The position numbers and the translations under genes are program-made. The notes beneath the pieces are model-generated. The model was given only the letters and a program-made list of their open reading frames with translations. It ran no database searches and was not told the origin of the DNA. 64,000 nucleotides of DNA from Gemmatimonadaceae bacterium (GTDB lineage Bacteria > Gemmatimonadota > Gemmatimonadetes > Gemmatimonadales > Gemmatimonadaceae), in assembly GCA_035633115.1 (NCBI GenBank), contig DASQFN010000047.1:476167-540166 (forward strand), in the 5' to 3' direction. Below, piece after piece: positions 39,207 through 49,243 of this stretch (position 1 is the stretch's first letter; the number at the start of each line of letters is the position of its first letter).

Positions 39207-40217
39207 TCAGAACAGGTAACGAAGCGAGAGATAGGTCGGAGTTTGGCCCGCGTCCGCCGACAGCCCGCCAAACGTGCGGGCAATGTCGAACATCAATCGT
39301 CCTGCAACGACGCCAAATCCCAGCGCCGTCCGTGCGCCGTTCGCGTCGTTGGCGACATAGCCGCCTCGAAGATGAATGTTTTTTTCGTAAGCGAGGTCGG
39401 CGCCGATCCGTGCCGCAGGATGGTCGATGTCCTTGTCCGACACCACCGCGGCAGCGATGCGCAGCTCGGTATCAGCAACAAGGGCGGCGATGAAGGGAAC
39501 CTTGTATTCCGCGCCAAGCTCGATGCGCGTCGGCAACGGGTCCGCCTGCTCGCTGTCGTTCACCTGCAGCCGCGTGCCGACATTTCTCACCGCCGCACCG
39601 ACCACGAACTGTGAGTCCGATGGAACGTCGTACTGCATCCCGAAGTCGACTGCGCTCGAGGTCGCGGTGAAAGTCGAGACGTTGGTGCACTGGCCTGAGC
39701 AGTCGACGCGGTATTGAAGTCGCTTGTAGGTTACGCCGGCGTTTACGCGCTTCCCGAGAGCGGCACCGTACGTGGCGGCGAAGAGAATGTTGCGCGGTAG
39801 AACTACGCCGATCGGCACTCCTCCCGGATCCGTTATCTGCTGGTCCCCGAAGTTGAGCACGTTCACCGATAAGGCGAGAGCGCCGACGTCAGCCGTTGGA
39901 TACAGGACGGTTATCGCGTCGCCCGTCGCCGCAATTGTCTGCGAGTGGTGAATTCCGATCTCCTTCTTGTTCTGGCGCGCGATTGCCGAAGGGTTCCACC
40001 ACACGGCCTCACTTCCCGGCTGTTCGGCGACCATCGCCTGCCCCATGCCGACGGCACGGGCGCCGACCGGAAGGAGCAGAAAGAGCGCTCCGTCGGTGCT
40101 GCTACCCGTCTGCGCTTCCGCAGCGGCTGCCGGAAACGCCACCACAACGAGCGATCTCACTACATGCCTGTGGAAGCCGGCCAAACGTCGGCGCCAACGA
40201 TCGAGAGAGGAGTTCAT
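39207..40217 (-). CDS. PorV/PorQ-family outer-membrane protein
   Basis: A 336-residue protein with a signal peptide (RSLVVVAFPAAAAEAQ) followed by a predicted beta-barrel. The N-terminal block PVGARAVGMGQAMVAEQPGSEAVWWNPS is the hallmark of the PorV/PorQ family, and the C-terminus ends in an aromatic barrel strand (YLSLRYLF). PorV proteins act in type IX secretion in Bacteroidetes. No other T9SS gene is visible here, so a role in secretion is only a suggestion. I start at ATG 40217; a longer open frame lacks a signal peptide. Confidence 0.85.
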   Translation of the reverse strand: MNSSLDRWRRRLAGFHRHVVRSLVVVAFPAAAAEAQTGSSTDGALFLLLPVGARAVGMGQAMVAEQPGSEAVWWNPSAIARQNKKEIGIHHSQTIAATGDAITVLYPTADVGALALSVNVLNFGDQQITDPGGVPIGVVLPRNILFAATYGAALGKRVNAGVTYKRLQYRVDCSGQCTNVSTFTATSSAVDFGMQYDVPSDSQFVVGAAVRNVGTRLQVNDSEQADPLPTRIELGAEYKVPFIAALVADTELRIAAAVVSDKDIDHPAARIGADLAYEKNIHLRGGYVANDANGARTALGFGVVAGRLMFDIARTFGGLSADAGQTPTYLSLRYLF

Positions 40218-40249
40218 CACACTGCGCCGATATCGCTCGCGAGCGAGCG

Positions 40250-40417
40250 CTACAGCGGCGTTGCCTCGTCGATGAGCATTATCGGGATGTCGTCCCGGAT
40301 GGGATAGCGCAGCGAGCACGCGTGACAAATGAGGCTGGCTTCAGCCTCGCGATACTCGAGATCGCCCTTGCACTTGGGGCAAACAAGAATTTCCAGAAGC
40401 TGAGGATCGAGACTCAT
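40250..40417 (-). CDS. Trm112-like zinc-ribbon protein
   Basis: A 55-residue protein of the Trm112/UPF0434 family. [16 protein letters not shown] and [20 protein letters not shown] contain the two CxxC-type zinc ligands and the C-terminal IPIML motif. Bacterial members are small, often adjacent to lipid A or methyltransferase genes, and thought to assist methyltransferases. ATG at 40417 overlaps the era stop (ATGA). Confidence 0.9.
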   Translation of the reverse strand: MSLDPQLLEILVCPKCKGDLEYREAEASLICHACSLRYPIRDDIPIMLIDEATPL

Positions 40418-41322
40418 GCGCCCTTGTCCTTTGCGATGTGATAGCCGAGGCGCTCGAGCGCGGTAGTGCTCCGGCGCCAGTTCGGTAAAACCTTTACCCA
40501 CAAATCGAGGTAGACGCTTTCGCCAATGAACGCCTCGACCTTCTTGCGCGCTGCCTTCCCTACCTCCCGGATGCGCGCGCCACTGGCTCCGATGACGATT
40601 CGTTTCTGACTTTCGCGCTCCACGTAGATCACTGCTCGAATGTACACAGGCGAGCGGCCCTCGCGGAACTCCTCGACGCCGCAGGCGACGCTGTATGGAA
40701 TTTCGTCGTGCAGCTGCTCGAGCACCGTTTCGCGAACGAGCTCGGCGACAAAGAATCGAACGGATTGCGTGCTGATCTCGTCGTCGGGATAGAGAAACGG
40801 ACTCTGCGGCAGATGAGAATCGAGTCGCGCGAGAAGCTCCGGAATTCCCTCCCCGGTGACAGCAGAGATGAAAGCTGCATCCGGGTGCTCCCCTGCCAGG
40901 CGGCGATGTTCTGCAGCAGCTAGCAGGTCGATCTTGTTGAGCACCAGGATGACTGGCGCGCGCGGAGGGTGATCCAGTCCCGCTACCTCCGTCAGAGGCC
41001 GAGGCGAGCCGGCCGTCGCATCGGATATGTAGGCGATTACGTCGGCGTCGGCCAGCGCAACGAGCGCGGTGGATCGCATCGACTGCTGAAGTGCGTACAC
41101 CGGCTCGAGGAGCCCAGGCGTGTCGAAGACAATCATCTGGGCGGTGGCGGTGGTGTGGATTCCCACGATGCGATCGCGAGTGGACTGCGGCTTGCGGCTT
41201 GTGATCGCGAGCTTCTGCCCGATGATCCGGTTGAGCAGGGTCGATTTACCGGCGTTTGGTGCGCCGGCCACGGTTACGATTCCAGCGCGGGTGCCGGATT
41301 GTGTGTCGGTGCCGGGGGCCAT
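40414..41322 (-). CDS. era: GTPase Era
   Basis: Binds the 3' end of 16S rRNA and couples ribosome assembly to growth. The 302-residue protein has the G1 loop GAPNAGKST (about 20-28), the switch region [18 protein letters not shown]3 DTPGLLEP, G4 NKID and a C-terminal KH domain ([22 protein letters not shown]). It precedes the Trm112-like gene in the same transcript. Confidence 0.96.
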   Translation of the reverse strand: MAPGTDTQSGTRAGIVTVAGAPNAGKSTLLNRIIGQKLAITSRKPQSTRDRIVGIHTTATAQMIVFDTPGLLEPVYALQQSMRSTALVALADADVIAYISDATAGSPRPLTEVAGLDHPPRAPVILVLNKIDLLAAAEHRRLAGEHPDAAFISAVTGEGIPELLARLDSHLPQSPFLYPDDEISTQSVRFFVAELVRETVLEQLHDEIPYSVACGVEEFREGRSPVYIRAVIYVERESQKRIVIGASGARIREVGKAARKKVEAFIGESVYLDLWVKVLPNWRRSTTALERLGYHIAKDKGA

Positions 41323-41325
41323 CGG

Positions 41326-42912
41326 CTAAGTATAAGGCGAGCCGCCCGCCCCCGTGCGTACCCTAGCCACCCGCTCAGGAAGCGGTGCCTTCCGCCATAG
41401 CAGCCAGAGGAGCAGTCCAACGAGAATGAACAGCGGAATCGGGGACGGATTGGCTGCAAGGAACGGCGCATACGCTCCCGACATCTTGCGAAGCACCGTC
41501 AGCCATGGGAGCTCGAGGCCGCTCGTAAAGATGCGCGCCAAGGCTGTGGGGACTGCTTCCCGGGTCATCGCAACGGCCCACGAGATGATCACGGCCGGCA
41601 CGACGAGCGCTGCGGCCGCCCGCCACGGCAGCCGAAGAAGCACCGGAACCAGCGCAATGAAAAGGAGCGGAACGGCCGGAACCATGTAGCGGACGCCTGT
41701 GTTGAATTGCATGGCGGCGAATTGTACCGAGCTCGCAAACACGTATAGCGCCGCGCTCCCAGCGAAGATCAACGCCAGCTCGCTTGGCGCGGGTCCGCCG
41801 TCACGCTCGCGGCCGCGGATGAAAGGCGCGGCCAGCGCGCCCAGCAGCATCGGACAAAAGACGAACAGCCCGTACTCTGGATCGAAAAGATTCCCAGACA
41901 GCAGGCTGAGGCTCGGGATCGTGAAGCCGTGCCAGCCGCGCACGCTGAATTCTGTCGCCGGAATGTATGCCTGCGCGGGAAGCCATGGGTTTCCGAACGC
42001 GGCCCATTGGTAGATGCTCAGCAGCAGCAGCGGCCCGAGAGCGCCGGCAATCAACAGGAGAGGCCACCTGAATGCGAGCGTTTTCCCGCCTCGCCGCCAT
42101 CCTTCCCAGATGCACCACACGCCGAACGCAACAGCCAGTGCGACACCGCTGTAATCACACAGCACGCAAAGGCCAAGCAGCGCCCCCGCGCCAATAATCC
42201 GCGCGTCCTGACGATTTTTCGGCGCCTCCTCGGAGTCACGACCCTCGGCCGAGCTGCTCGCGGAGGGGCGAAGACCAACAACCAGCACGTACGCGATCAG
42301 CACCGCATGAGTGACGATTGCGTTCTGGTTGAGGAACGCACTGCGAAAGAAGATCGGCGTTCCGAATGCGTAAAGCAGAGAGAGCCACAATGCCTTGCGC
42401 TCATCGCGAAGTCGCGCGCGGAGGAACAGAAACATCACCAGCGCGCCGAGTGCGCCGAGCGGAACCATGAGTCCGGCGTGCATGCTCGCCGCGGCGAGCG
42501 CCAGCTTCACGTCGAGCCCCCTGCGCCGCGACTCGTTCATAAACGTCGTTCTGTTCGGGCGCGGATCGGCGTAGGTTGCCGCCGGCTTCGGACGAGCGAG
42601 CTCGGGCTTCGCACGGAAGATTCCTGCGATGACGGGACGGGCTATCGCGTACGGAATCGCGCCGAGCATCGACGCGCCTGGATTGCTGTTGATGTATGAG
42701 CCCTTGCCCGGGATCTCGAAGAGATCCGGGTGCAGACCGAGGTACTCGTCGACACGAACCGAGAGCTTCTCGCCGAGCGCGATTGCCAGGTAGGTCTCGC
42801 GCACGACATTGGAGGCGAAGTGGATCGAGTACACGATCCAGACTGTGATGAACAACCGCGCCGCGACGGACAGTCGCGGCGACCGCTTGGTGCCTCCGGA
42901 CGATCGGCTCAT
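41326..42912 (-). CDS. Polytopic membrane protein, possible GT-C glycosyltransferase
   Basis: A 528-residue protein with about 11-12 hydrophobic segments. The first loop after helix 1 (ETYLAIALGEKLSVRVDEYLGLHPDLFEI) carries acidic residues in the position where GT-C transferases keep their catalytic Asp/Glu, and IPGKGSYINSNPGASMLG follows. This is typical of uncharacterised membrane glycosyltransferases in polysaccharide loci. The substrate is unknown. It ends 3 nt before era begins and is the first leftward gene left of the divergent 42.9-kb junction. Confidence 0.65.
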   Translation of the reverse strand: MSRSSGGTKRSPRLSVAARLFITVWIVYSIHFASNVVRETYLAIALGEKLSVRVDEYLGLHPDLFEIPGKGSYINSNPGASMLGAIPYAIARPVIAGIFRAKPELARPKPAATYADPRPNRTTFMNESRRRGLDVKLALAAASMHAGLMVPLGALGALVMFLFLRARLRDERKALWLSLLYAFGTPIFFRSAFLNQNAIVTHAVLIAYVLVVGLRPSASSSAEGRDSEEAPKNRQDARIIGAGALLGLCVLCDYSGVALAVAFGVWCIWEGWRRGGKTLAFRWPLLLIAGALGPLLLLSIYQWAAFGNPWLPAQAYIPATEFSVRGWHGFTIPSLSLLSGNLFDPEYGLFVFCPMLLGALAAPFIRGRERDGGPAPSELALIFAGSAALYVFASSVQFAAMQFNTGVRYMVPAVPLLFIALVPVLLRLPWRAAAALVVPAVIISWAVAMTREAVPTALARIFTSGLELPWLTVLRKMSGAYAPFLAANPSPIPLFILVGLLLWLLWRKAPLPERVARVRTGAGGSPYT

Positions 42913-42941
42913 GTAGAGCTGTCGAATCTACCATCTGCATC

Positions 42942-44525
42942 GTGTCTCGACACCGGAGGAGACCAGCATCATCTTGTGCTCCCGTGACGGGCATCCTCAC
43001 AAAACAGCCACGCTCTGTAGGGGAGGAGCCGGCGGCAGCCACATCATCCGCGATCCCCACCGGCAGCCGCCGCGGTCCGCTTCTTCAGCTCGCCCCGTCG
43101 GATCCGGATGTGTCTCCCAGGAGCTTCGGAGCGATCCTCGCAATCGTTCTCGTCGGTGCGCTGATTGTGCGGTTGTATGATCTGGGTGACGGACTGTGGT
43201 ACGACGAGATCGACACGCTCGTTCATTACGTCCGTCGTCCATTTACTGACCTCGTCAGCATCTTCGACAACAGGAATCAGCACGTTCTCTACTCGGTGCT
43301 CGCGCATTGGAGCACGGGAATCTTCGGCGAGAGCGCCTGGGCCCTGAGGCTGCCTGCGGCACTCCTCGGCGTCGCCAGCATTGGAGCACTCGCCTGGTTC
43401 GGCGCAATCGTCGGTTCGCGCGCCGAAGCGCTCGCCGCCTCCGCGCTGCTCGCTTTCTCGTACCATCACGTGTGGTTTTCGCAGAATGCGCGCGGCTATA
43501 CGGGGCTGATGCTCGCCACTCTGATTGCAAGCGGATTGCTCGTGAAAATGACGACCGCAACCACACGGAGGCCCGGGCCTGCGGTGGCGTACGCGGTGAC
43601 CATGGCGCTCGCCGTTTACATCCATATGACTGCAGCCTTGATCGTTATCGGCCACGCGATCTGGTGGTTCGGGCTGGTGACTTTGCGGCGCGAAAAGCCG
43701 GCCTGGCCGGAAGCATGGCTTCCGCTCATCGCGTTCGCGCTCTCCGCCGTCATTGGCCTGCTCCTCTACTTGCCGGTTTTGTCTCAGCTCGTCCCGACGC
43801 TGCTTGCGCCCTCGGTCGGCGGTGCTACGGCAGAATGGATGAACCCGTTGTGGTTCGTTGCGGAAACAATCCAGGGGCTAGCCCGCGGTCTTCCCGGTGG
43901 CTGGCTGACATTAGGCGTGGCCGCAATCATCGGTCTCTGCGGACTCGTCAGCTATGCGCGGCGCACCCGGGCGTTAACCGCTCTGATGCTGCTTCCCGCA
44001 ATCGTGACGGGAGCGGTCATGCTCGTCGCAGGGCACAATCTCTGGCCAAGATTCTTTTTTTTCGCAGCTGGCTTCGGCGCCTTGATCGTGATCCGCGGTG
44101 TATTCGTCGTGGCGAAAATCCTGTGGCCGTCGAGAGCGCGTGCGCTCGCGCTCGGCGGTGCCGGGCTACTCGTCCTCGCGAGCGCCACCACAGTGCCTCG
44201 AGCGTGGCAGCCGAAGCAGGATTATCTCGCCGCGCGGAGCTTCGTGGATCGCACGAGTCGTCCGGGCGATGCCGTCGTCACGGTCGATATGACTGAGGTA
44301 CCGTTCATCGACTATCTTGGCCGCCCGTGGATGCTCGCGCTCAACCGCGAGCAACTGGCTGCAATCGAGACGCAACATGCGCGGACGTTCGTTCTACTTA
44401 CCTTTCCAGTGCGAGTCGCCGCTATCAATCCCGAATTGCTTGCCCATATCCGCAGCAATTACACCAAAGCCGCTGAATTCCCCGGTACCGTTGCCGGAGG
44501 CGAGATCATTGTGATGACGAGATAA
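42942..44525 (+). CDS. GT39-like (PMT-type) membrane glycosyltransferase
   Basis: A polytopic protein of about 527 residues with a GT-C layout. After the first helix (FGAILAIVLVGALIVRLYDLG) comes DGLWYDEIDTL with the Asp-Glu pair typical of PMT-like enzymes, then FSYHHVWFSQNARGYTGL, a motif shared by polyprenyl-phosphate-sugar transferases. It probably transfers a sugar from a lipid phosphate on the periplasmic side. The exact start is uncertain: the GTG at 42942 leaves only 29 bp to the divergent gene, and internal GTG codons near 42984 and 43110 are possible. It starts the only rightward cluster of the locus. Confidence 0.8.
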   Translation: MSRHRRRPASSCAPVTGILTKQPRSVGEEPAAATSSAIPTGSRRGPLLQLAPSDPDVSPRSFGAILAIVLVGALIVRLYDLGDGLWYDEIDTLVHYVRRPFTDLVSIFDNRNQHVLYSVLAHWSTGIFGESAWALRLPAALLGVASIGALAWFGAIVGSRAEALAASALLAFSYHHVWFSQNARGYTGLMLATLIASGLLVKMTTATTRRPGPAVAYAVTMALAVYIHMTAALIVIGHAIWWFGLVTLRREKPAWPEAWLPLIAFALSAVIGLLLYLPVLSQLVPTLLAPSVGGATAEWMNPLWFVAETIQGLARGLPGGWLTLGVAAIIGLCGLVSYARRTRALTALMLLPAIVTGAVMLVAGHNLWPRFFFFAAGFGALIVIRGVFVVAKILWPSRARALALGGAGLLVLASATTVPRAWQPKQDYLAARSFVDRTSRPGDAVVTVDMTEVPFIDYLGRPWMLALNREQLAAIETQHARTFVLLTFPVRVAAINPELLAHIRSNYTKAAEFPGTVAGGEIIVMTR

Positions 44526-45454
44526 TGCGCGAGCCGGAACAGAGCAGCGTCGGAATCGTCGAGAAGATACTCGACCCGCGCGACCGCGCCCTGCGGCGCG
44601 AGGTGTCGGTCGTAATCCCGGCATACAACGAGGCCGCACATGTCGCGTCGCAGATCAAGAGCGTGCGCGACGTGATGGAAAACAGCGGATGGCGATATGA
44701 GCTAATCGTCGTCGACGACGGCTCCACCGACGGCACGGCCGAGCAGGCTGCGATGGGAGAGGGAGCGCAGGTGCTTCGTCACCGCCGAAATCGGGGTTAC
44801 GGGGCGGCACTCAAGAGCGGAATCCACGCGGCACGCTACGACTGGATCCTCATCACCGACGCGGACGGAACCTATCCTCCTTCGGCGATTCCCGAGCTGC
44901 TTGCCGTCGCTGCGGGCGCCGAAATGGTTGTCGGTGCCCGAATCGGCGCATCAGTTCAGATACCCGTCGAAAGGAAGGCAGCAAAGTCGTTCCTCCGCTG
45001 GCTGGCGAGCTACCTCGCGGGCACAGACCTGCCCGACCTCAATTCCGGTTTGCGATTGATGCGAAAGGATCTGGTGGAGCGTTACGAGCACCTGTTACCC
45101 TCCGGCTTCTCATTCACCACGACGATTACCCTTGCCGCCGCGTGCAATGACCATCAGGTCGAATACGTTCCAATCGACTATCACACGCGTCTCGGAAAAT
45201 CGAAGATCCGCCCGCGACAGGCCTACGATTTCACGATACTCATTCTCCGCACCATCGTCTTCTTCAATCCTCTGAAGGTTTTCATTCCGCTCGGCGTTGT
45301 GCTTGCTCTCGCGGGATTCGCGAAATTCGCGTATGACCTCACGAAGAACAATCTTTCGGAAAGCGCGGTTCTCGCGCTGCTCGGCGCACTCATCATCTGG
45401 TCTGTCGGGCTCCTCGCCGATCAGAATGCCCGCATAGCTTCGCACCGAAAATGA
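44525..45454 (+). CDS. Family 2 glycosyltransferase with two C-terminal membrane helices
   Basis: A 309-residue enzyme with a GT-A domain: VSVVIPAYNEAAHVA, VDDGSTDGTAEQA, RHRRNRGYGAALKSGI and the DXD-type ITDADGTYPP. NSGLRLMRKDLVERY follows, then two hydrophobic segments at the C-terminus (KVFIPLGVVLALAGFA and SAVLALLGALIIWSVGLL). This layout is that of polyprenyl-phosphate sugar synthases, which would supply the GT-C enzymes of the locus with lipid-linked sugar donors. It overlaps its neighbours by 1 and 4 nt, which supports one transcript. Confidence 0.88.
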   Translation: MREPEQSSVGIVEKILDPRDRALRREVSVVIPAYNEAAHVASQIKSVRDVMENSGWRYELIVVDDGSTDGTAEQAAMGEGAQVLRHRRNRGYGAALKSGIHAARYDWILITDADGTYPPSAIPELLAVAAGAEMVVGARIGASVQIPVERKAAKSFLRWLASYLAGTDLPDLNSGLRLMRKDLVERYEHLLPSGFSFTTTITLAAACNDHQVEYVPIDYHTRLGKSKIRPRQAYDFTILILRTIVFFNPLKVFIPLGVVLALAGFAKFAYDLTKNNLSESAVLALLGALIIWSVGLLADQNARIASHRK

Positions 45455-46416
45455 AGCTCTGGCTCAGGATCGCAGTGAGCGGCGGATTGCTTCTGCTCCT
45501 GCTCCTGTTCCTCCCCTGGGACACCGCTCGAGCCGCGATCGGTCGACTACCATTCTCATTATGGATGGGGGCGCTCGCAGGGTTCATCGCGGGCCATTTC
45601 CTCGGTGTGCTGAAATGGCGCGTGCTTGTGAACGTCGACGGCGGCCGACCGCTCCGAATGCTCGATGCCGTGCGGTGCTACTCGGCGGGCCTCTTCGCAA
45701 ATCTGTGCCTGCCAAGCATCGTCGGAGGTGATGTGTTGCGCGCGGCTCTCGCCGCCAGGGTGACCCGAAGTCCGGAAGCAGCGGTGCTCGCGGGCGTGGT
45801 CGATCGGATAATCGATGTGGCGACTCTCGGACTCCTTATCGCGGTCGGCGGAGTCTTTGCGCGAGATGCTATTCCGGCATGGGGCCGTGGCGCGCTGACG
45901 ATTTCCCTTCTCGTTGTCGCTCTGATAGTTGTGGTTTTTCTGCCTTTGCTGGTCCGACGACCTTTGGAGCAATGGCCCCGCCGTTTCCGGCGCCGGATCG
46001 GCCGCGGCCTCGTTGCGCTGAGGAGCGTCGCGCGCAATCCCGGAAGCGCCTTCATTTCATTGACGCTGTCCGTGATAATTCAGAGCTCATTCGTGCTGCT
46101 CAATGTCGCCATCGGACGCGCGATCGGAATCAATGTTTCGCTCGCCGTGTGGTTCGTCGTCTGGCCGCTGGCAAAGGTCGCCGGGCTTTTGCCAATCAGC
46201 CTTGGCGGTCTCGCGGTGCGCGACGCTGCCTTTGCCGCGCTCCTTGTTCCGCTCCGTGTACCGGTCGCGCTCGGCATCCTGGCGTCGCTTGTGTGGCAGT
46301 CGGTGCTGATTGCGGGCGGCCTTCTCGCTGGCGCCGTGTGGTGGATCATCGCGAGATGCGACACTGCCGAGTCGCGTTCGACTGTCAATGCAGTCTCGCC
46401 GGTCGCACCCGGTTGA
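45451..46416 (+). CDS. LPG-synthase-TM (AglD/UPF0104) family membrane protein
   Basis: A 321-residue inner-membrane protein with about 8 hydrophobic segments. GHFLGVLKWRVLVN, AVRCYSAGLFANLCLPSIVGGDVLRA and LAGVVDRIIDVATLGLL are characteristic of the lysylphosphatidylglycerol synthase transmembrane family, which includes AglD of archaeal glycosylation. Members often sit beside glycosyltransferases, and the biochemical role is unclear. It overlaps the GT2 upstream by 4 nt. Confidence 0.85.
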   Translation: MKLWLRIAVSGGLLLLLLLFLPWDTARAAIGRLPFSLWMGALAGFIAGHFLGVLKWRVLVNVDGGRPLRMLDAVRCYSAGLFANLCLPSIVGGDVLRAALAARVTRSPEAAVLAGVVDRIIDVATLGLLIAVGGVFARDAIPAWGRGALTISLLVVALIVVVFLPLLVRRPLEQWPRRFRRRIGRGLVALRSVARNPGSAFISLTLSVIIQSSFVLLNVAIGRAIGINVSLAVWFVVWPLAKVAGLLPISLGGLAVRDAAFAALLVPLRVPVALGILASLVWQSVLIAGGLLAGAVWWIIARCDTAESRSTVNAVSPVAPG

Positions 46417-46420
46417 TCCG

Positions 46421-47848
46421 ATGCGGAAGCCACACATAGTAATCCTCGGCGCCGGCCCGGCCGGCGTTGGAGCGGCATATCGTCTTCGCCGTGAGGACCG
46501 GGCACGCGTCACCGTCATCGAGCAACAAGCGGTGGTGGGAGGAAACGCAGGAAGCTTCGACGCGGGCGGACAGCGGCTGGACTATGGAAGCCATCGCCTT
46601 CACCCCTCCTGCGACCCCGCAATTCTCGCTGATATTCGCACGCTCCTTGGCGACGATCTCCTCAATCGGCCGCGCCACGGACGCATACGACTCCGTGGCA
46701 AGTGGATCCACTTTCCACTCGCGCCACTTGATCTGCTGCTGAAACTCGACCGGAAGTTTGCAGTGCGGGCGCTGCGGGATATGACTATCGGCAGGGTCAC
46801 ACGCCGCGCGCGACAAGCCGATGACACGTTCGCATCTGTGCTGCTTGCCAGCCTCGGCCCGACGATCTGCGAAGAATTCTACTTTCCTTATGCCAGGAAA
46901 ATCTGGGGGCTCGAGCCCGACGAGCTTTCAGGTATTCAGGCGCGGCGTCGCGTGTCCGCAGGGTCGTTTGGCAAACTTATTCGCAAGGTTTTTTCAGGAA
47001 TTCCCGGCATCAGATCAAAGAGTACGGGTCGTTTTTTTTATCCGCGCCGGGGATACGGCCAGATCAGTGAGGCCTACGCTCGAGCGGCACACGAGCTCGG
47101 CGCCGAGTTTCTCATGCAAACCAGAGTTATATCCATCCGGCGAAGCGAAGGCGCTGATGCAGGCTGGAACCTGACCGCAATTCGGAACGATGGCTCCGTA
47201 GCGATGGAGGCAGACCAGGTGTGGTCCACGATTCCGATCACGTTGCTTTCGCGTCTCATTGGCCCGGAGCCGGATCCGGCTGTCCTCGACGCAGCCGGCG
47301 GGATCAAGTATCGCGCAATGCTGTTGATCTATCTCGGGGTCCCGACAGACCGGTTCACTGAATATGACGCGCACTACTTTCCGGGCGCCGATGTAGTGAT
47401 CACGCGCCTCTCCGAGCCCAAGAATTACTCGGCGAGCGACGAGCCGCGCGGACGAACAACACTTTGCGCGGAGCTGCCCTGCTCTGTCGATGACCATTGG
47501 TGGAACATGAGCGATGCCGCGCTCGGCGAGCTCGTTGCGAGCGACCTGGATCGCGCCGGCATTCCACTGCCGGCTGAGCCAGTGGCGGTGCATGTCAAAC
47601 GGCTACGGCACGCCTATCCGATTTACGAAAGCGGATACGAAGCACCGCTCGAGACGCTCGACTCATGGGCCGAGTCGCTTCCTGATCTTCTGACATACGG
47701 CCGACAAGGGCTCTTCGCCCACGACAACACCCACCACGCGCTTTTCATGGCTTACAGCGCCGTGGATTGCCTCGCCGAGGGGGTGTTCGATCGCGCAAAA
47801 TGGCGTGACTACCGGCGCGTGTTCGCCACTCATGTGGTGGAAGACTAG
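46421..47848 (+). CDS. FAD-dependent oxidoreductase (UGM/amine-oxidase-like)
   Basis: A 475-residue protein with an N-terminal FAD-binding motif GAGPAGVGAAYRL, followed by VIEQQAVVGGNAGSF and LDYGSHRLHP. The middle segment YFPYARKIWGLEPDELSGIQARRRVS and the C-terminal GRQGLFAHDNTHHALFMAYSAVD are typical of FAD oxidoreductases in glycan loci that resemble UDP-galactopyranose mutase and protoporphyrinogen oxidase. ATG at 46421 lies 4 nt after the AglD-like stop; an earlier start would overlap that gene. Its stop shares CTAG with the convergent flippase stop. Confidence 0.8.
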   Translation: MRKPHIVILGAGPAGVGAAYRLRREDRARVTVIEQQAVVGGNAGSFDAGGQRLDYGSHRLHPSCDPAILADIRTLLGDDLLNRPRHGRIRLRGKWIHFPLAPLDLLLKLDRKFAVRALRDMTIGRVTRRARQADDTFASVLLASLGPTICEEFYFPYARKIWGLEPDELSGIQARRRVSAGSFGKLIRKVFSGIPGIRSKSTGRFFYPRRGYGQISEAYARAAHELGAEFLMQTRVISIRRSEGADAGWNLTAIRNDGSVAMEADQVWSTIPITLLSRLIGPEPDPAVLDAAGGIKYRAMLLIYLGVPTDRFTEYDAHYFPGADVVITRLSEPKNYSASDEPRGRTTLCAELPCSVDDHWWNMSDAALGELVASDLDRAGIPLPAEPVAVHVKRLRHAYPIYESGYEAPLETLDSWAESLPDLLTYGRQGLFAHDNTHHALFMAYSAVDCLAEGVFDRAKWRDYRRVFATHVVED

Positions 47849-49221
47849 ACGTTCAGCGAGGGTAATCCTCCGCGGCGCAGAGAAATTCCGCCGAGCAATG
47901 CCAGCGTCGCCACATATCCAGCCACGCCCGTCAGCACCGCGATCCAAAGCGTTTCCGGTGCGATGACGATCAGCATCGTCGCCATAACGGCTGCCGCTAC
48001 TGTTGCCTTCCAGAATCGACTCAGGATTGTCACGGGAATTCCGTATTCGCGAACTGCTAACACGGCGACGATCATCCTGGCCGTTTCCGTCACGACTGTC
48101 GCCACCGCGGCCCCTGCCAATCCAAACGGCGGAATGAGCAGCAGGTTGAGCACTATGCTGAGCGATGCCGCCAATGCCGTGAGACGAAAAATCTTATCCT
48201 CTCGTCCGCGTGCGAGGAGTGCCATTACCGGAACGTCCCTGAGCAGGGATACGGGGATTGCCCATACGAGAATCCGCAGAGCTGGCGCAGATTCGGTGTA
48301 ACCGCTCCCGAAAATCGATTCGATTATCTGCGCCGACAATAGGGCTCCGCCAACCGCGATTGGCAGCCCGACGGCGAAGACGTGAGCGGTCGCGGTGTGA
48401 TAAACCTCTTGATGATCCGCAAGTACGGCACTTGTTCTCGTAAGACCGGGCAGCAGCGTGAGAAAATACGCTGCACCCAGATTGGCTATGAAGCTCACCA
48501 GTGTATATGCTACGGCGTATAGCCCGACGGATTCGCGGTCGCGCAGGAACCGCAGAAAGATCAGATCCGAGTTGTAGATGAGAAGGCCGAGCAGAGCGCT
48601 GCCTACGAGTGGTACCGCGCGGGTGACGAGAGGACGAACCGCCGTCCAGTCGAATGTGATGGGAAGACGAATACCCTGCCGAGCCACCCACCACAGGAGT
48701 ATCCCAGCGGCAAGGGCATCTCCGATGAATTGCGAGACTGGGGCAAATAATAGATCTGCGCGGCTCCGAACGAGCACGATGACGAGCACGACCATCATCG
48801 CCTCTCCTGCTGCCCGTGCTGCTGCAACCACGTGCGTCCTTTCCAGTCCAACCAATATCCAGCGTGCGCTCGCTCCCACCGGAATGAGCGTCAGGGCGAA
48901 CATGGCCAGCACGAGATCGTCGGGATGAGGAAGGAGGATGATCGCGACGGCTGCTACAATCGCGGCGAGTACCACCGCAACCGCAAGGCGAAGCGTGATG
49001 AGCGAGGGCGCTCGCGCGATTGTAGCTTCCGGATCGGCAGCCATCTCGCGAACTCCAATGCCGAGGTCTATTCCGCCGTCGACAATTCGGGCAAGATAGA
49101 TCAGAATCGCTGTCGAGAAGCTGATCGTTCCGTATAAATCCGCGCCAAGTGTACGGGCGAGGTAGACGGTGCCCGCAAAAGCGATGATACGCGCTCCGCC
49201 CTCGGCCGACGTGAGCGCCAG
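47845..49221 (-). CDS. Wzx/MATE-type polysaccharide flippase, non-canonical start
   Basis: A polytopic protein with about 12-14 hydrophobic segments, of the polysaccharide-flippase family that exports lipid-linked glycans. The first ATG at 49044 would remove the conserved N-terminus. The open frame continues upstream with EGGARIIAFAGTVYLARTLG and SFSTAILIYLARIVDGGIDLG, which match first-helix flippase sequence. It contains no ATG, GTG or TTG before a TGA beyond 49260. I use CTG at 49221 as a tentative start, giving 458 residues; a damaged start codon is equally possible. Confidence 0.75.
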   Translation of the reverse strand: MALTSAEGGARIIAFAGTVYLARTLGADLYGTISFSTAILIYLARIVDGGIDLGIGVREMAADPEATIARAPSLITLRLAVAVVLAAIVAAVAIILLPHPDDLVLAMFALTLIPVGASARWILVGLERTHVVAAARAAGEAMMVVLVIVLVRSRADLLFAPVSQFIGDALAAGILLWWVARQGIRLPITFDWTAVRPLVTRAVPLVGSALLGLLIYNSDLIFLRFLRDRESVGLYAVAYTLVSFIANLGAAYFLTLLPGLTRTSAVLADHQEVYHTATAHVFAVGLPIAVGGALLSAQIIESIFGSGYTESAPALRILVWAIPVSLLRDVPVMALLARGREDKIFRLTALAASLSIVLNLLLIPPFGLAGAAVATVVTETARMIVAVLAVREYGIPVTILSRFWKATVAAAVMATMLIVIAPETLWIAVLTGVAGYVATLALLGGISLRRGGLPSLNV

Positions 49222-49243
49222 AAATCGTGGTACGATTGGATCG

